From Gammaproteobacteria bacterium (GTDB lineage Bacteria; Pseudomonadota; Gammaproteobacteria; Burkholderiales; Nitrosomonadaceae), in assembly GCA_015709615.1 (NCBI GenBank), contig CP054179.1, positions 1,736,001 through 1,800,000 on the forward strand: a stretch of DNA of 64,000 bases. The letters are read 5' to 3'. Under the pieces are notes generated by a model. It saw nothing but the letters and a program-made list of their open reading frames with translations, was not told the DNA's origin and ran no database searches. This document shows positions 43,092 through 51,417 of this stretch, in pieces; position 1 is the stretch's first letter; every line of letters starts with the position of its first letter. The translations under genes were made by a program, and so were the position numbers.

Positions 43092-43242
43092 ATTCGATAC
43101 TGCCGGAAAATTGGTTGCTAAGTATAAAAATTCAGTAATGAATTAGACCCGTCAGCCATAAAAAGAATTGATGTTACCAGTTATAATACCCGGGCGTTAA
43201 TTATTAAAATTGAGCGGATTAAATTTTTTTCTCGAGGAAAAC

Positions 43243-43707
43243 ATGCGTACTATGAAAACACTGTTTCATTTAAGTTTCATCCTGCTAACCTTTGTGATGT
43301 TGCCACAAGCTGGCTTTGCTTATCAAGAAATGGCCGCCGCCGATGGACCGGCGTTGCAGAAAATTGACACCAAAGTCGGTAGCGGTGAAGAAGCAGAGAT
43401 CGGAAAAACCGTTAATGTGCATTACACCGGTTGGCTCTATGATGAAAATGCGCCGGACAAAAAAGGCAGAAAGTTTGACAGCTCTTATGATCGTAAAGAA
43501 TATTTCTCTTTCATGCTCGGCGCAGGGCGTGTGATCAAAGGCTGGGATCAGGGTGTCCAGGGTATGAAAGTCGGCGGACAACGCACCTTGATTATTCCGC
43601 CATCGATGGCTTACGGTTCGCGCGGCGCTGGAAATATTATTCCACCGGATGCGACTTTGATTTTCGAAGTTGAATTGATCAATCTGAAAGCGGGCGCCTA
43701 TCATTAA
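43243..43707 (+). CDS. exported FKBP-type peptidyl-prolyl isomerase
   Basis: The start is the ATG at 43243 (MRTMKTLFHLSFILLTFVML) after GAGGAAAAC; an upstream in-frame TTG is rejected. A signal peptide ends near QAGFAYQE. The FKBP domain spans about residues 40-154: VNVHYTGWLYDENAP, GRKFDSSYDRKEYFSFML, GAGRVIKGWDQGVQGMKVGG, QRTLIIPPSMAYGSRGAG and IIPPDATLIFEVELI. All usual active-site aromatic and Asp positions are present. It would catalyse proline isomerisation in periplasmic proteins. It is monocistronic in appearance. Confidence 0.9.
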   Translation: MRTMKTLFHLSFILLTFVMLPQAGFAYQEMAAADGPALQKIDTKVGSGEEAEIGKTVNVHYTGWLYDENAPDKKGRKFDSSYDRKEYFSFMLGAGRVIKGWDQGVQGMKVGGQRTLIIPPSMAYGSRGAGNIIPPDATLIFEVELINLKAGAYH

Positions 43708-43803
43708 GAGACCGCTCATCTGAGGTTGCAGTAAATTTCACACATTGAGCTGTCGGATTGGCTCGCAAAAGCTTCCAAACAGCTCAATTTGTTCCCCGGT
43801 TAG

Positions 43804-43943
43804 GGAAGCATTGAAAAGGTAGCGCGAGCAGCGGCCAGGCAAAGCGAAATAAGATGAAAATCGCAGCTCACACGTGAATTATGATCATTTTGAACTTGAT
43901 TTCAACGCAGCAGAGCCAAGCGCAGTAATTTCTCAGTGCTTCC
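43804..43943. repeat. MITE-like repeat, copy C
   Basis: About 140 bp with diverged terminal inverted repeats: GGAAGCATTGA at the left and TCTCAGTGCTTCC at the right. The right half matches the others (ATCATTTTGAACTTGATTTC, then a C-rich stretch). It lies in the 320-bp gap between the FKBP gene and the large DUF748 gene, which otherwise holds no gene. Confidence 0.65.
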
Positions 43944-44029
43944 TTTGAAATTTTGTCATCAATAACACACTCATCATCTAAAATGCCTTAAGATTCGCTA
44001 ATCCGCTGTAGAAATTGACAGGGTACTTT

Positions 44030-47000
44030 ATGACTCCGACCTCGCAGCAACGTCACTTTCGTTACAAACGCCTGAGCATTGTGCTCGGTGTCATTGCAGT
44101 TGTGGTTGCCGCCTTAATTGCGCTCGCCACATTCTGGCTACCCGGTTATGCAAAATCCCAGCTCGAAATTCACCTGTCGGAATATCTGCAACGCCCGGTA
44201 ACCGTGGCATCCATTGAACTAAAACCCCGCACACTTGAGTTGACCGTGCAGGGATTTCGCATTGACGAAAAAACGGACGCGGCGGAAGCGCGCCCGGTAC
44301 TGTTTTCCTTCAACACATTGCATATCGGTGTCAGTTTCGAATCGCTGAAACACCGCGCCCCGGTTGTTACATCGATCACGCTGTCGGAACCGCACATGCG
44401 TTTGGTGCGGAAGAACAAAGATCAACTGAACATTTCCGACATCCTGGAGCGGCTCCAGCAACCTTCAGATAAGGAAAATACTGCAAGCGATCAAGGCACT
44501 CCGTTTTCCATCAGCAATATCGCCATTCAGGGCGGCCGTGTCGAATTTATCGATCAATACGAAAATACCGGGCATACCGTCAGCGAAATCAATCTCAGTA
44601 TTCCCGTCGCCGCCAATATCAACAGCGCACAAGAAAACTGGATAGAGCCCCGTTTCAGTGCAAAAATCAACGATGCGCCCCTCACAATCGACGGCAAATT
44701 GCGTCTTTTCACCGCCGCTCAGGAAGCGGTCGTGGCCATCAAGCTCGATAACGCCGATTTAACGCGCTATAACCGCTATGTAGCCCTACCCGAAGGTACT
44801 CATCTGCTATCCGGTTTTTACGACAGCGACCTGAATCTTAATTTCACGCAAGAACCGGACAAAGCGCCGGAAATTTCGATTACCGGCACCACGTCGCTAC
44901 GCCAACTGGCGCTCAAAAATAATGCCGTCGCCACGCCTTATCAAACCAGCCTGAAAAAGTTGCATATCGTGCTGAGCAACGTCGACCTGGGCAACCAAAA
45001 ACCCGCACGCATCAAACTGAACATCGACCAGGCATTGTTGACGCGCGAAGGCGAAAAAGAACCGGCACTATCGTTTGCCAAATTGGTGATCCCGGATATC
45101 ACCATCAATACCGCGACGCAGAAGATCGGTTTGGGAACAATCGCTCTGGACGGTTTCAGCACGACGCTGCGCCGCGATGCGCAAGGTAATCTCGATCTTT
45201 CCCGGCTTTTTAGTCCGGCAGGTGCACCTGCGCAAACGGCACAAACCAAACAGCAAGTGGTGGCGCATATCCCGATCCCGGCGCGCAAACCTTCGCGCCC
45301 CGCCAGCCCGGTTAAAATTACCGAAAAAGTAACGGAACAACGTGATGTTGCTGTTGAGGACACCAACAATAAAAACAAGCCGGATGCTACCGAAAAACCT
45401 TGGACACCGCAGCTTAAGAGTATCCAACTCAAAGCCGCCAAGCTACGCTACGAAGACCTGTCGATGACCAAAGTCACGCCGATGATTGTCGATTCGCTCG
45501 ACTTGACGCTGGACGACATCGATCTGAATGGCATAAAGCCATTACAGCTCACCATGCAAGGACGAGTCAATCAACATGGCAGTATCAAAGCCAGCGGCGC
45601 GCTGGCGTGGTCGCCGCTGGCGGCAGATTTGCTGCTGGACTTGACTGCGGTTGATCTGGTGTCGCTGCAAGGCTGGTTGGGCGACAAACTGACTGCGTTA
45701 CTCACCAGCGGCGACATTTCTTTCGCCGGAAACATCAAAGCCGGCGGCGAGCCATTGAAAATTCAGGTAAACGGCGATGGCAAGCTGGCCAACTTCAATA
45801 TCTTCGACAGCAAAAATGCCTACGACCTGTTGCACTGGAAAAAACTCGATATCAACCGTTTCAACTTCAGTAACGATCCGCTGCATGTGGATATCGGCGC
45901 GTTGTATTTGAGTGATTTCTTTGCGCGCATGACCATCCTGCCGGACGGCAGTCTTAATCTGAAGCAAATCATTCAAACCGAAAAACCGGCACCGCCGGCC
46001 GCAGCGGTTGCCGCAGTGGAATCCAAGGAGCACGGCGCAGCCGGGGCAAAAGGCGAAACGCCGGTGCATATCGCCAAGATTTACTTGCAACAAGGCAATA
46101 TCAATTTCAACGACCGTTTCATTAAGCCGAATTACCGCGCCAATCTGACCGCGTTAACCGGGCAAATCGGCCCGCTCTATCCCGGCAAATCGGGAAAAAT
46201 CGACATTCGCGGTATGGTCGGCAAAACCGCGCCTTTGCATATCCACGGTACGATCGATCCGTTCAGCTCGCAACTGCTGATGGACATCATGGCGCAGGTT
46301 AAAGACATCGATCTGCCGCCATTCAGCCCTTATTCCGGCAAATACGTCGGCTATGAAATTGAAAAGGGAAAACTCTCGGCCGATGTGAATTACCAGATCG
46401 AGAATGGCGCATTGACGGCGGACAACAAAATCTTTCTCGACCAATTCACGCTCGGTGAGAAAGTCGAGAGCGAAGATGCGGTATCGCTCCCGCTCGATCT
46501 TGCCATTACGCTGCTGAAAAATCGCCGCGGCGAAATCAACCTTCATCTTCCGCTCAAAGGATCGATCGACGACCCCGACTTCAATCTCGGCGATATCGTC
46601 TTTAACGCGTTTATCAATATGATCTCCAAGGCGATCACATCGCCTTTCGCATTGCTGGGTTCGGTATTTGAAGGCGGCGAAGAATTATCCGAGATTTCCT
46701 TCGCGCCCGGTTTTGCCGAAATCGAAGCCGATTCAGCGGCGCGCTTAAAAGCCTTAGCCGGTATTTTGGCCGACCGCCCGTCACTGAAATTAGAAATTTC
46801 CGGCCATATCGATCCGGAGACCGATTACGAAGGATTGAAGCAAGCCATGCTGCAACGCAAGGTAAAAGCGCAAAAGATCGCCGAAGAAACCAAAAAGGGC
46901 ATCGCCAGCGGCACGCTGGCCAACATCACGCTGACCCCGAAGGAATACAGCAAGTACCTTGAAATCGCGTACAAAAAAGAATCTTTTGAGAAACCTAAGA

Positions 47001-47239
47001 ATGCCGTGGGATTGACCAAGAGCATTCCCGATGCGGAAATGGAACAGCTCATGCTGACACATACCGCAATTACTGACAGCGACTTGCAGGCATTGGCGGA
47101 AAACCGAGCTACTGCGGCGCGCAATTGGCTAGTTGAGAACGGCGGGATCTCCGGTGAACGCATTTTTGTCGTGGGTGCCCATGAGAACGAGGATAGCGGC
47201 AAGAAGATAGGCAGCAAAGCGGAGTTTTCGTTGAAATAG
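44030..47239 (+). CDS. large DUF748 (AsmA-like) envelope protein with OmpA-like C-terminus
   Basis: The start is the ATG at 44030 (MTPTSQQRHFRYKRLSIVLG), not an upstream TTG. The 1,069-residue protein has one N-terminal membrane helix (IVLGVIAVVVAALIALATFW, about 17-36). It then has the AsmA/DUF748-type opening YLQRPVTVASIELKPRTLEL and long beta-rich repeats facing the periplasm, with a Pro/Lys-rich linker around 410-460. Near 885-900, EISFAPGFAEIEADSAARLK begins a domain like OmpA's peptidoglycan-binding part (SGHIDPETDYEGLKQAML; later NGGISGERIFVVGAHE). AsmA-like proteins are thought to move phospholipids across the periplasm. The peptidoglycan link is inferred. Confidence 0.8.
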   Translation: MTPTSQQRHFRYKRLSIVLGVIAVVVAALIALATFWLPGYAKSQLEIHLSEYLQRPVTVASIELKPRTLELTVQGFRIDEKTDAAEARPVLFSFNTLHIGVSFESLKHRAPVVTSITLSEPHMRLVRKNKDQLNISDILERLQQPSDKENTASDQGTPFSISNIAIQGGRVEFIDQYENTGHTVSEINLSIPVAANINSAQENWIEPRFSAKINDAPLTIDGKLRLFTAAQEAVVAIKLDNADLTRYNRYVALPEGTHLLSGFYDSDLNLNFTQEPDKAPEISITGTTSLRQLALKNNAVATPYQTSLKKLHIVLSNVDLGNQKPARIKLNIDQALLTREGEKEPALSFAKLVIPDITINTATQKIGLGTIALDGFSTTLRRDAQGNLDLSRLFSPAGAPAQTAQTKQQVVAHIPIPARKPSRPASPVKITEKVTEQRDVAVEDTNNKNKPDATEKPWTPQLKSIQLKAAKLRYEDLSMTKVTPMIVDSLDLTLDDIDLNGIKPLQLTMQGRVNQHGSIKASGALAWSPLAADLLLDLTAVDLVSLQGWLGDKLTALLTSGDISFAGNIKAGGEPLKIQVNGDGKLANFNIFDSKNAYDLLHWKKLDINRFNFSNDPLHVDIGALYLSDFFARMTILPDGSLNLKQIIQTEKPAPPAAAVAAVESKEHGAAGAKGETPVHIAKIYLQQGNINFNDRFIKPNYRANLTALTGQIGPLYPGKSGKIDIRGMVGKTAPLHIHGTIDPFSSQLLMDIMAQVKDIDLPPFSPYSGKYVGYEIEKGKLSADVNYQIENGALTADNKIFLDQFTLGEKVESEDAVSLPLDLAITLLKNRRGEINLHLPLKGSIDDPDFNLGDIVFNAFINMISKAITSPFALLGSVFEGGEELSEISFAPGFAEIEADSAARLKALAGILADRPSLKLEISGHIDPETDYEGLKQAMLQRKVKAQKIAEETKKGIASGTLANITLTPKEYSKYLEIAYKKESFEKPKNAVGLTKSIPDAEMEQLMLTHTAITDSDLQALAENRATAARNWLVENGGISGERIFVVGAHENEDSGKKIGSKAEFSLK

Positions 47240-47302
47240 GCGACTGCACTTTCTTGCCGTTCAGAACAGCCTTGATACACATATGACACACACCCTGATT
47301 CA

Positions 47303-47824
47303 ATGAACAATATGAAATCCTTACTTCCTGGAAAATTGACCTGGCCGCTGTTGCTGCTGGCACTGAGCTTGTTAAGCCCGATAGCAGCGCATGCCGACGA
47401 GACACTGAATATCCGCCCGCAAGAAGCGCCCGATGCCTGCAACGCGCGCAGCGCTCAGGTCCGAGTAACGGTGAACAATATGAAAGCCGGCGGCGTTTTG
47501 AATGTTGAACTATACGACGATCCGGACAATTTCCTATTCAAAAAAGGGCGCAAGCGCAAGGTCCGCATTCCGGCGGCGGATGGCCAGCAAAAAGTCTGCA
47601 TGAATCTTGAACAGCCGGGCACTTACGCCGTGGCGGTTTATCACGACATCGACGCTAACCGCAAATTGAAAAAACGCTGGAATTTGCTGCCCGAAGAGCC
47701 TTTCGGCCTATCTAACAATCCTAAACAACAGACCGGCTTTCCCAAGTTCAGCGATTCCGCGTTTACCACCGGCAAGCTGGGCGCCGATATCGTCATCGAT
47801 CTGCAGCAACCGCTCAAACAATAA
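47303..47824 (+). CDS. exported DUF2141 family protein
   Basis: The 173 residues open with a signal peptide (LTWPLLLLALSLLSPIAAHA, about 13-32); the start may be the first or fourth codon. The mature part is a DUF2141 beta-sandwich: VRVTVNNMKAGGVLNVELYD, CMNLEQPGTYAVAVYHDIDA, NRKLKKRWNLLPEEPFGLSN, and FSDSAFTTGKLGADIVIDLQ. The role is unknown; it is probably periplasmic or secreted. It lies two bases before the hydrolase gene that follows, in one operon. Confidence 0.8.
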   Translation: MNNMKSLLPGKLTWPLLLLALSLLSPIAAHADETLNIRPQEAPDACNARSAQVRVTVNNMKAGGVLNVELYDDPDNFLFKKGRKRKVRIPAADGQQKVCMNLEQPGTYAVAVYHDIDANRKLKKRWNLLPEEPFGLSNNPKQQTGFPKFSDSAFTTGKLGADIVIDLQQPLKQ

Positions 47825-47826
47825 CC

Positions 47827-48642
47827 GTGCAAACGCTGATCAATGTGTCGATGGCGTTATGTGCCGTCTACTTGGTTTTCGTCCTGCTGGTGTATTTCGG
47901 TCAAGCGCGCTTGGTTTACTTCCCGGAAAAACAACTTAGCAACACGCCGGGCGCAATCGGTTTGGCTTACGCCAACGTCAGCATCCCGGTCAGCGACGGT
48001 GAAACGCTACACGGCTGGTGGATGCCCGTACCGGATGCCAAAGGCGCGGTGCTGTTTTTTCACGGCAATGCCGGCAACATTTCCCACCGCATCAACTACC
48101 TGACGATGTTCAAGCGGCTCGGATACAGCGTGCTGCTGTTCGATTACCGCGGCTACGGCCAAAGCAGCGGCACACCGTCGGAATCCGGCATGTATCAGGA
48201 TGCGCTGGCGGCCTGGCAATATTTGACCACAACCCAAAATATCGCGCCTGCGCGGATCGTTTTGTTCGGCGAATCGCTCGGCGGCGCAGTGGCAAGCTGG
48301 CTGGCGGCGCGCGAAAAGCCCGGTTTGCTGGTACTGGCGTCCGCTTTTACCTCCGTTCCCGAGCTGGGAGCGGAAATCTATCCATTCCTGCCGGTGCGCT
48401 GGATCAGCCGTTTTGAATACAACACGCTGGCATCGCTGCAAGCGGTATCGTGTCCGGTTTTCATCGCACACAGCCCGGAGGATGACATCGTTCCGTTCCG
48501 GCATGGCCAGCGATTATTTCAGGCAGCGCCTGAACCGAAACAATTTCTGATGCTGGAGGGCAGTCACAATACCGGTTTCATTTTTATGCAGCCGGTCTGG
48601 AAAAAAACATTAGGCGCTTTTATGGACAACCATCTGAAGTAG
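47827..48642 (+). CDS. membrane-anchored alpha/beta hydrolase (BEM46-like)
   Basis: The start is GTG at 47827, directly after the previous stop. The 271-residue protein has one membrane helix (VSMALCAVYLVFVLLVYFGQ, about 7-26). The serine hydrolase fold follows: VLFFHGNAGNISHRINYLTM (oxyanion region), FDYRGYGQSSGTPSESGMYQ, the nucleophile elbow VLFGESLGGAVASWLAAREK (Ser about 156), the acid in HSPEDDIVPFRHGQRLF and the His in LEGSHNTGF. It resembles BEM46/YfhR serine peptidase or esterase-like proteins. The substrate is unknown. Confidence 0.85.
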   Translation: MQTLINVSMALCAVYLVFVLLVYFGQARLVYFPEKQLSNTPGAIGLAYANVSIPVSDGETLHGWWMPVPDAKGAVLFFHGNAGNISHRINYLTMFKRLGYSVLLFDYRGYGQSSGTPSESGMYQDALAAWQYLTTTQNIAPARIVLFGESLGGAVASWLAAREKPGLLVLASAFTSVPELGAEIYPFLPVRWISRFEYNTLASLQAVSCPVFIAHSPEDDIVPFRHGQRLFQAAPEPKQFLMLEGSHNTGFIFMQPVWKKTLGAFMDNHLK

Positions 48643-48651
48643 TTTTTGCCA

Positions 48652-49164
48652 TCAATCCTTCCGGTTACCCCTGTCATGTCCTTTTTTGCCATGATCGCCA
48701 TGATCATCCCTGTCATGGTTTCTGCCGTTGCCGCGCCCGGGATGGCGATCATGGTCGCGTCGTTTAGCCCGATCGTCATCATCGTAATGCCGCCCGTCAT
48801 CATGGTAGCCGCCGGGATAACCGCCCTGACTGTGATAATGCGGCACGTAGACGTTGTTGTACCAGTCTTTTTCTACAAAATAGACCGGTTGATAGCAGGC
48901 ATTGTAACGGTGACAGTATTTATCCCATCGCTTAGCATGACCCGGCGGCACATAAAGATATATCGGCTGTTGTTGCACAGCGACTGCGGGCGGCATGGCC
49001 AGAACAGGATTCGGATAAAGTAATCGCGGCACGGGATACTGATTACCCAAGGTGATCTGGCCATAAAAACCGGGCTGGCCGATACTGATAGTAACTCCTA
49101 TATCGCTCGCCAATACCGTTGCTGGAATAACTGAAATCATCACTGCCAGTAAGAAATTTCGCAT
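48652..49164 (-). CDS. exported His/Asp-rich protein
   Basis: The start is the ATG at 49162-49164 (MRNFLLAVMISVIPATVLAS), five bases after GAGG. It has a signal peptide of about 20 residues. The mature N-terminal half (VTISIGQPGFYGQITLGNQY, PPAVAVQQQPIYLYVPPGHA, YCHRYNACYQPVYFVEKDWY) matches a family of small exported proteins seen in betaproteobacteria. From about residue 110 it is a low-complexity tail of Asp, His, Arg and Gly (e.g. HDDGRHYDDDDRAKRRDHDR), likely to bind metal ions or be disordered. The role is unknown. It is convergent with the hydrolase gene. Confidence 0.7.
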   Translation of the reverse strand: MRNFLLAVMISVIPATVLASDIGVTISIGQPGFYGQITLGNQYPVPRLLYPNPVLAMPPAVAVQQQPIYLYVPPGHAKRWDKYCHRYNACYQPVYFVEKDWYNNVYVPHYHSQGGYPGGYHDDGRHYDDDDRAKRRDHDRHPGRGNGRNHDRDDHGDHGKKGHDRGNRKD

Positions 49165-49359
49165 GCACACCTCTATTGCATAAAAATCATGATTGAAAAT
49201 GAAGCGACTTTTTCACCGCTTTACCTATTCAGAAATGCTTTTTTGACTGAATAGTACTGACTCGTCATAAGAAAGTAAAAGAAAAATCCAATACCTAAAA
49301 ACAATTCAGTTCTCCTATAATGCTGCAAATCACATCCACTAGATCTGAATATTTCTGAT

Positions 49360-49863
49360 ATGGATCAATCCACATACGACTTGGCAGCAAAAGTAGGGCA
49401 AAGTCTTATTCAACGCGGCTGGATGCTGGTAACGGCGGAATCGTGCACTGGCGGCTGGGTGGGTCAGGCAGTCACGGCGGTGTCCGGCAGCTCGGCTTGG
49501 TACGAGCGCGGTTACATCACGTACAGCAACACCGCCAAATGCGAAATGCTCGGCGTGCAGCAAGCCACCTTGGACCGGTATGGCGCCGTCTCGCCGCAAA
49601 CCGCGCAGGAAATGGCGATCGGTGCGCTCAACTGCAGCCATGCGCAGATCAGCGTATCGATCACCGGAATCGCCGGTCCGGACGGCGGCACGGCTGAAAA
49701 ACCAGTTGGCATGGTGTGCTTCGCCTGGGCGGCTCAGGATGGTTTAGTGCAACAAGAAACCCATTACTTTACCGGAGGCCGCGAAACCATCCGCCGCCAG
49801 GCGGTAGTTACAGCCTTAGAAGGCGTACTGACCATGTTGAGCCATGCAGCAGCCACAGCCTGA
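49360..49863 (+). CDS. pncC: nicotinamide-nucleotide amidase (CinA C-terminal type)
   Basis: A 167-residue stand-alone CinA C-terminal domain. It shows WMLVTAESCTGGWVGQAVTA, SSAWYERGYITYSNTAKCEM, GVQQATLDRYGAVSPQTAQE, ISVSITGIAGPDGGTAEKPV and HYFTGGRETIRRQAVVTALE. It deamidates nicotinamide mononucleotide to feed NAD recycling. The length equals E. coli PncC (YgaD). It is 20 bp from, and convergent with, the YqhA-like gene. Confidence 0.93.
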   Translation: MDQSTYDLAAKVGQSLIQRGWMLVTAESCTGGWVGQAVTAVSGSSAWYERGYITYSNTAKCEMLGVQQATLDRYGAVSPQTAQEMAIGALNCSHAQISVSITGIAGPDGGTAEKPVGMVCFAWAAQDGLVQQETHYFTGGRETIRRQAVVTALEGVLTMLSHAAATA

Positions 49864-49881
49864 AACCGCCAACGATTAAAA

Positions 49882-50499
49882 TCAGTGTTCGCCTGACTGC
49901 TGGCTGGTTTGCGTAATAATGCGGTCGCAGTAGGCAATAGCGATGGCCGAAAGCAAAAACGCCACGTGAATACCGGTTTGCGCCAGCAGCGTTTTTTCGT
50001 CGTACGCGCTGGCATTGATGAATGTTTTCAGCAAATGGATCGATGAAATCCCGATGATCGCCGTGGCCAATTTGACTTTCAGCACGGACGCATTGACATG
50101 CGACAACCACTCCGGCTGATCCGGGTGTCCTTCCAGATTCATGCGTGAGACGAAAGTCTCATACCCGCCGATAATGACCATGATCAGCAGATTCGAAATC
50201 ATCACCACGTCGATCAATCCCAGCACGACGAGCATGATGGCCGTTTCGGTCAGCTTGGCGGGTCTATCCGCACCCTTGATCGTAACGGTATCGAGGATAT
50301 GTTCCAATGCATTTTTGTTTCCCATCACGGCGCCGATCAGATCGGTCAACTCAACCCAAAAGTGAAACACATACACACACTGCGCCAACACCAATCCCAG
50401 ATATAAAGGCAATTGCAACCAGCGGGTGAAGAAAAGAAAATGCGCAATGGCGGGAATTCCCCGCGCCGATGTTTTCCGTGAGTTATCTTTTTGTTCCAT
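49882..50499 (-). CDS. UPF0114/YqhA-like inner-membrane protein
   Basis: The 205 residues have four hydrophobic helices: FFTRWLQLPLYLGLVLAQCV (about 29-48), ETAIMLVVLGLIDVVMISNL, LLIMVIIGGYETFVSRMNLE and KLATAIIGISSIHLLKTFI, with a late helix GIHVAFLLSAIAIAYCDRII. The TRWLQLPLYLGL and IGGYETFVSRM motifs are diagnostic for the YqhA family. The function is unknown. Confidence 0.85.
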   Translation of the reverse strand: MEQKDNSRKTSARGIPAIAHFLFFTRWLQLPLYLGLVLAQCVYVFHFWVELTDLIGAVMGNKNALEHILDTVTIKGADRPAKLTETAIMLVVLGLIDVVMISNLLIMVIIGGYETFVSRMNLEGHPDQPEWLSHVNASVLKVKLATAIIGISSIHLLKTFINASAYDEKTLLAQTGIHVAFLLSAIAIAYCDRIITQTSQQSGEH

Positions 50500-50671
50500 A
50501 TCTTCTTATGCTGTAAAAAAATGCCGCAAGAATAGCACAGCGGCGGTTGAAAATATCCGGCTTTTTTATAAAAATTGCACCGGGAATTTGGCGTTGCAAG
50601 TCATAAATTCAATAGCCTGGAACTGCCAATAGGTGATCGGTTTTACTAGCTTGGTAGTTGGAACAGATTAT

Positions 50672-51250
50672 TTAGCCCGGTAGGATGTGCCGATCGCAAG
50701 GAGGCGCATCGAACCTATCATTCCAACCCTTCGATATCATAGCCTTCATCATTTCCCCAATGCTCGGGATAGACGCCTCGTTCGACATAACGATGAAAGC
50801 TGGAATAAGGTCAATATCGCTGACCCTCTTTGCCCAGCCGTGTTTAACGGGATTCCAATGAATATAATCGGCATGCCGGCTAAAATCATTTTGGTCACGC
50901 AAAAGATGCTCCCAGAACCGGCGTTGCCATAGCCCTCTTTCCCAGCGCGATTTCCGGCTGGCAGAAACTCTCTCTCCTGTTGCAATGCGACGGGAAAAAT
51001 AGCCTTTCAACAGATTCCACCGGGTTGAAAAATCCGCATCATCCTGTGGTAGCGTCCAGATGCAATGTATATGATCAGGCAAAATAACGACCGCATCCAT
51101 GCGAAAAGGGTGGCGCTGTTGGGTGTATTCAAATGCGCTGCGCAGTAAATCGATTTTTTCGACTAACAGGCGGTTGTTCTTGCGCTCGGCAAGATTGACC
51201 GTAAAAAACCAGGAGCCTCCAGGGACATAGGCACGCCGGTATTCCGTCAT
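50672..51250 (-). CDS. REP-associated tyrosine transposase (RAYT)
   Basis: The start is the ATG at 51248-51250 (MTEYRRAYVPGGSWFFTVNL), the family's standard N-terminus. The 192-residue protein is a Y1-type single-strand transposase. VVILPDHIHCIWTLPQDDAD (about 54-73) has the His pair HIH of the HUH site. FSTRWNLLKGYFSRRIATGE and RDQNDFSRHADYIHWNPVKH follow, with Tyr in ADYIHWNPVKHG as the nucleophile candidate. The last residues and the stop are encoded inside the left 40-bp inverted repeat. RAYTs are thought to spread REP elements. It sits between two near-identical inverted repeats. Confidence 0.88.
   Translation of the reverse strand: MTEYRRAYVPGGSWFFTVNLAERKNNRLLVEKIDLLRSAFEYTQQRHPFRMDAVVILPDHIHCIWTLPQDDADFSTRWNLLKGYFSRRIATGERVSASRKSRWERGLWQRRFWEHLLRDQNDFSRHADYIHWNPVKHGWAKRVSDIDLIPAFIVMSNEASIPSIGEMMKAMISKGWNDRFDAPPCDRHILPG
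50673..50712. repeat. left 40-bp inverted repeat of the RAYT unit
   Basis: The 40 bp starting TAGCCCGGTAGGATGTGCCG recur as the reverse complement at 51285-51324 with two mismatches (ATC against ACT in the middle). It overlaps the end of the RAYT gene. The repeat itself contains GCCCGG and GGATGTGCC-type sequence usable as REP hairpin. The pair probably represents the REP substrates of the enclosed transposase. Confidence 0.8.
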
Positions 51251-51284
51251 TGCGTTTGTTTTCCTGTTTTCAAACGATTCTTGA

Positions 51285-51324
51285 TCGATGCGCCTCCTTG
51301 CAGTCGGCACATCCTACCGGGCTA
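51285..51324. repeat. right 40-bp inverted repeat of the RAYT unit
   Basis: This is the reverse complement of 50673-50712 (38 of 40 bases equal), ending CACATCCTACCGGGCTA. It lies 35-74 bp upstream of the RAYT start and 24 bp from the attC-like site at 51348. Confidence 0.8.
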
Positions 51325-51347
51325 TGTGGTTAATTCTTCTAACGATT

Positions 51348-51417
51348 GCGATAACCGGCACCGGTTTCGCGAGCGGAGCGAGCGAAAAAGGCGTCCGAGT
51401 TCATCGCTTTGTTATGC
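51348..51417 (-). repeat. attC-like integron recombination site (end of cassette 2)
   Basis: On the minus strand it starts GCATAACAAAGCGATGA (core RYYYAAC-like GCATAAC) and ends GGTGCCGGTTATCGC (GTTAT-type core). Between them TTTCGCTCGC and GCTCGCGAAA form a stem and the arms are imperfectly complementary, the imperfect palindrome expected of attC. It overlaps the last codons of the 439-residue gene, the usual position for a cassette's attC. The site reads in the same direction as that gene. Confidence 0.6.

Noticed and set aside
45068..45441. Long antisense frames in the DUF748 gene
   Set aside because: Codon structure follows the sense gene; no start signals or relatives.
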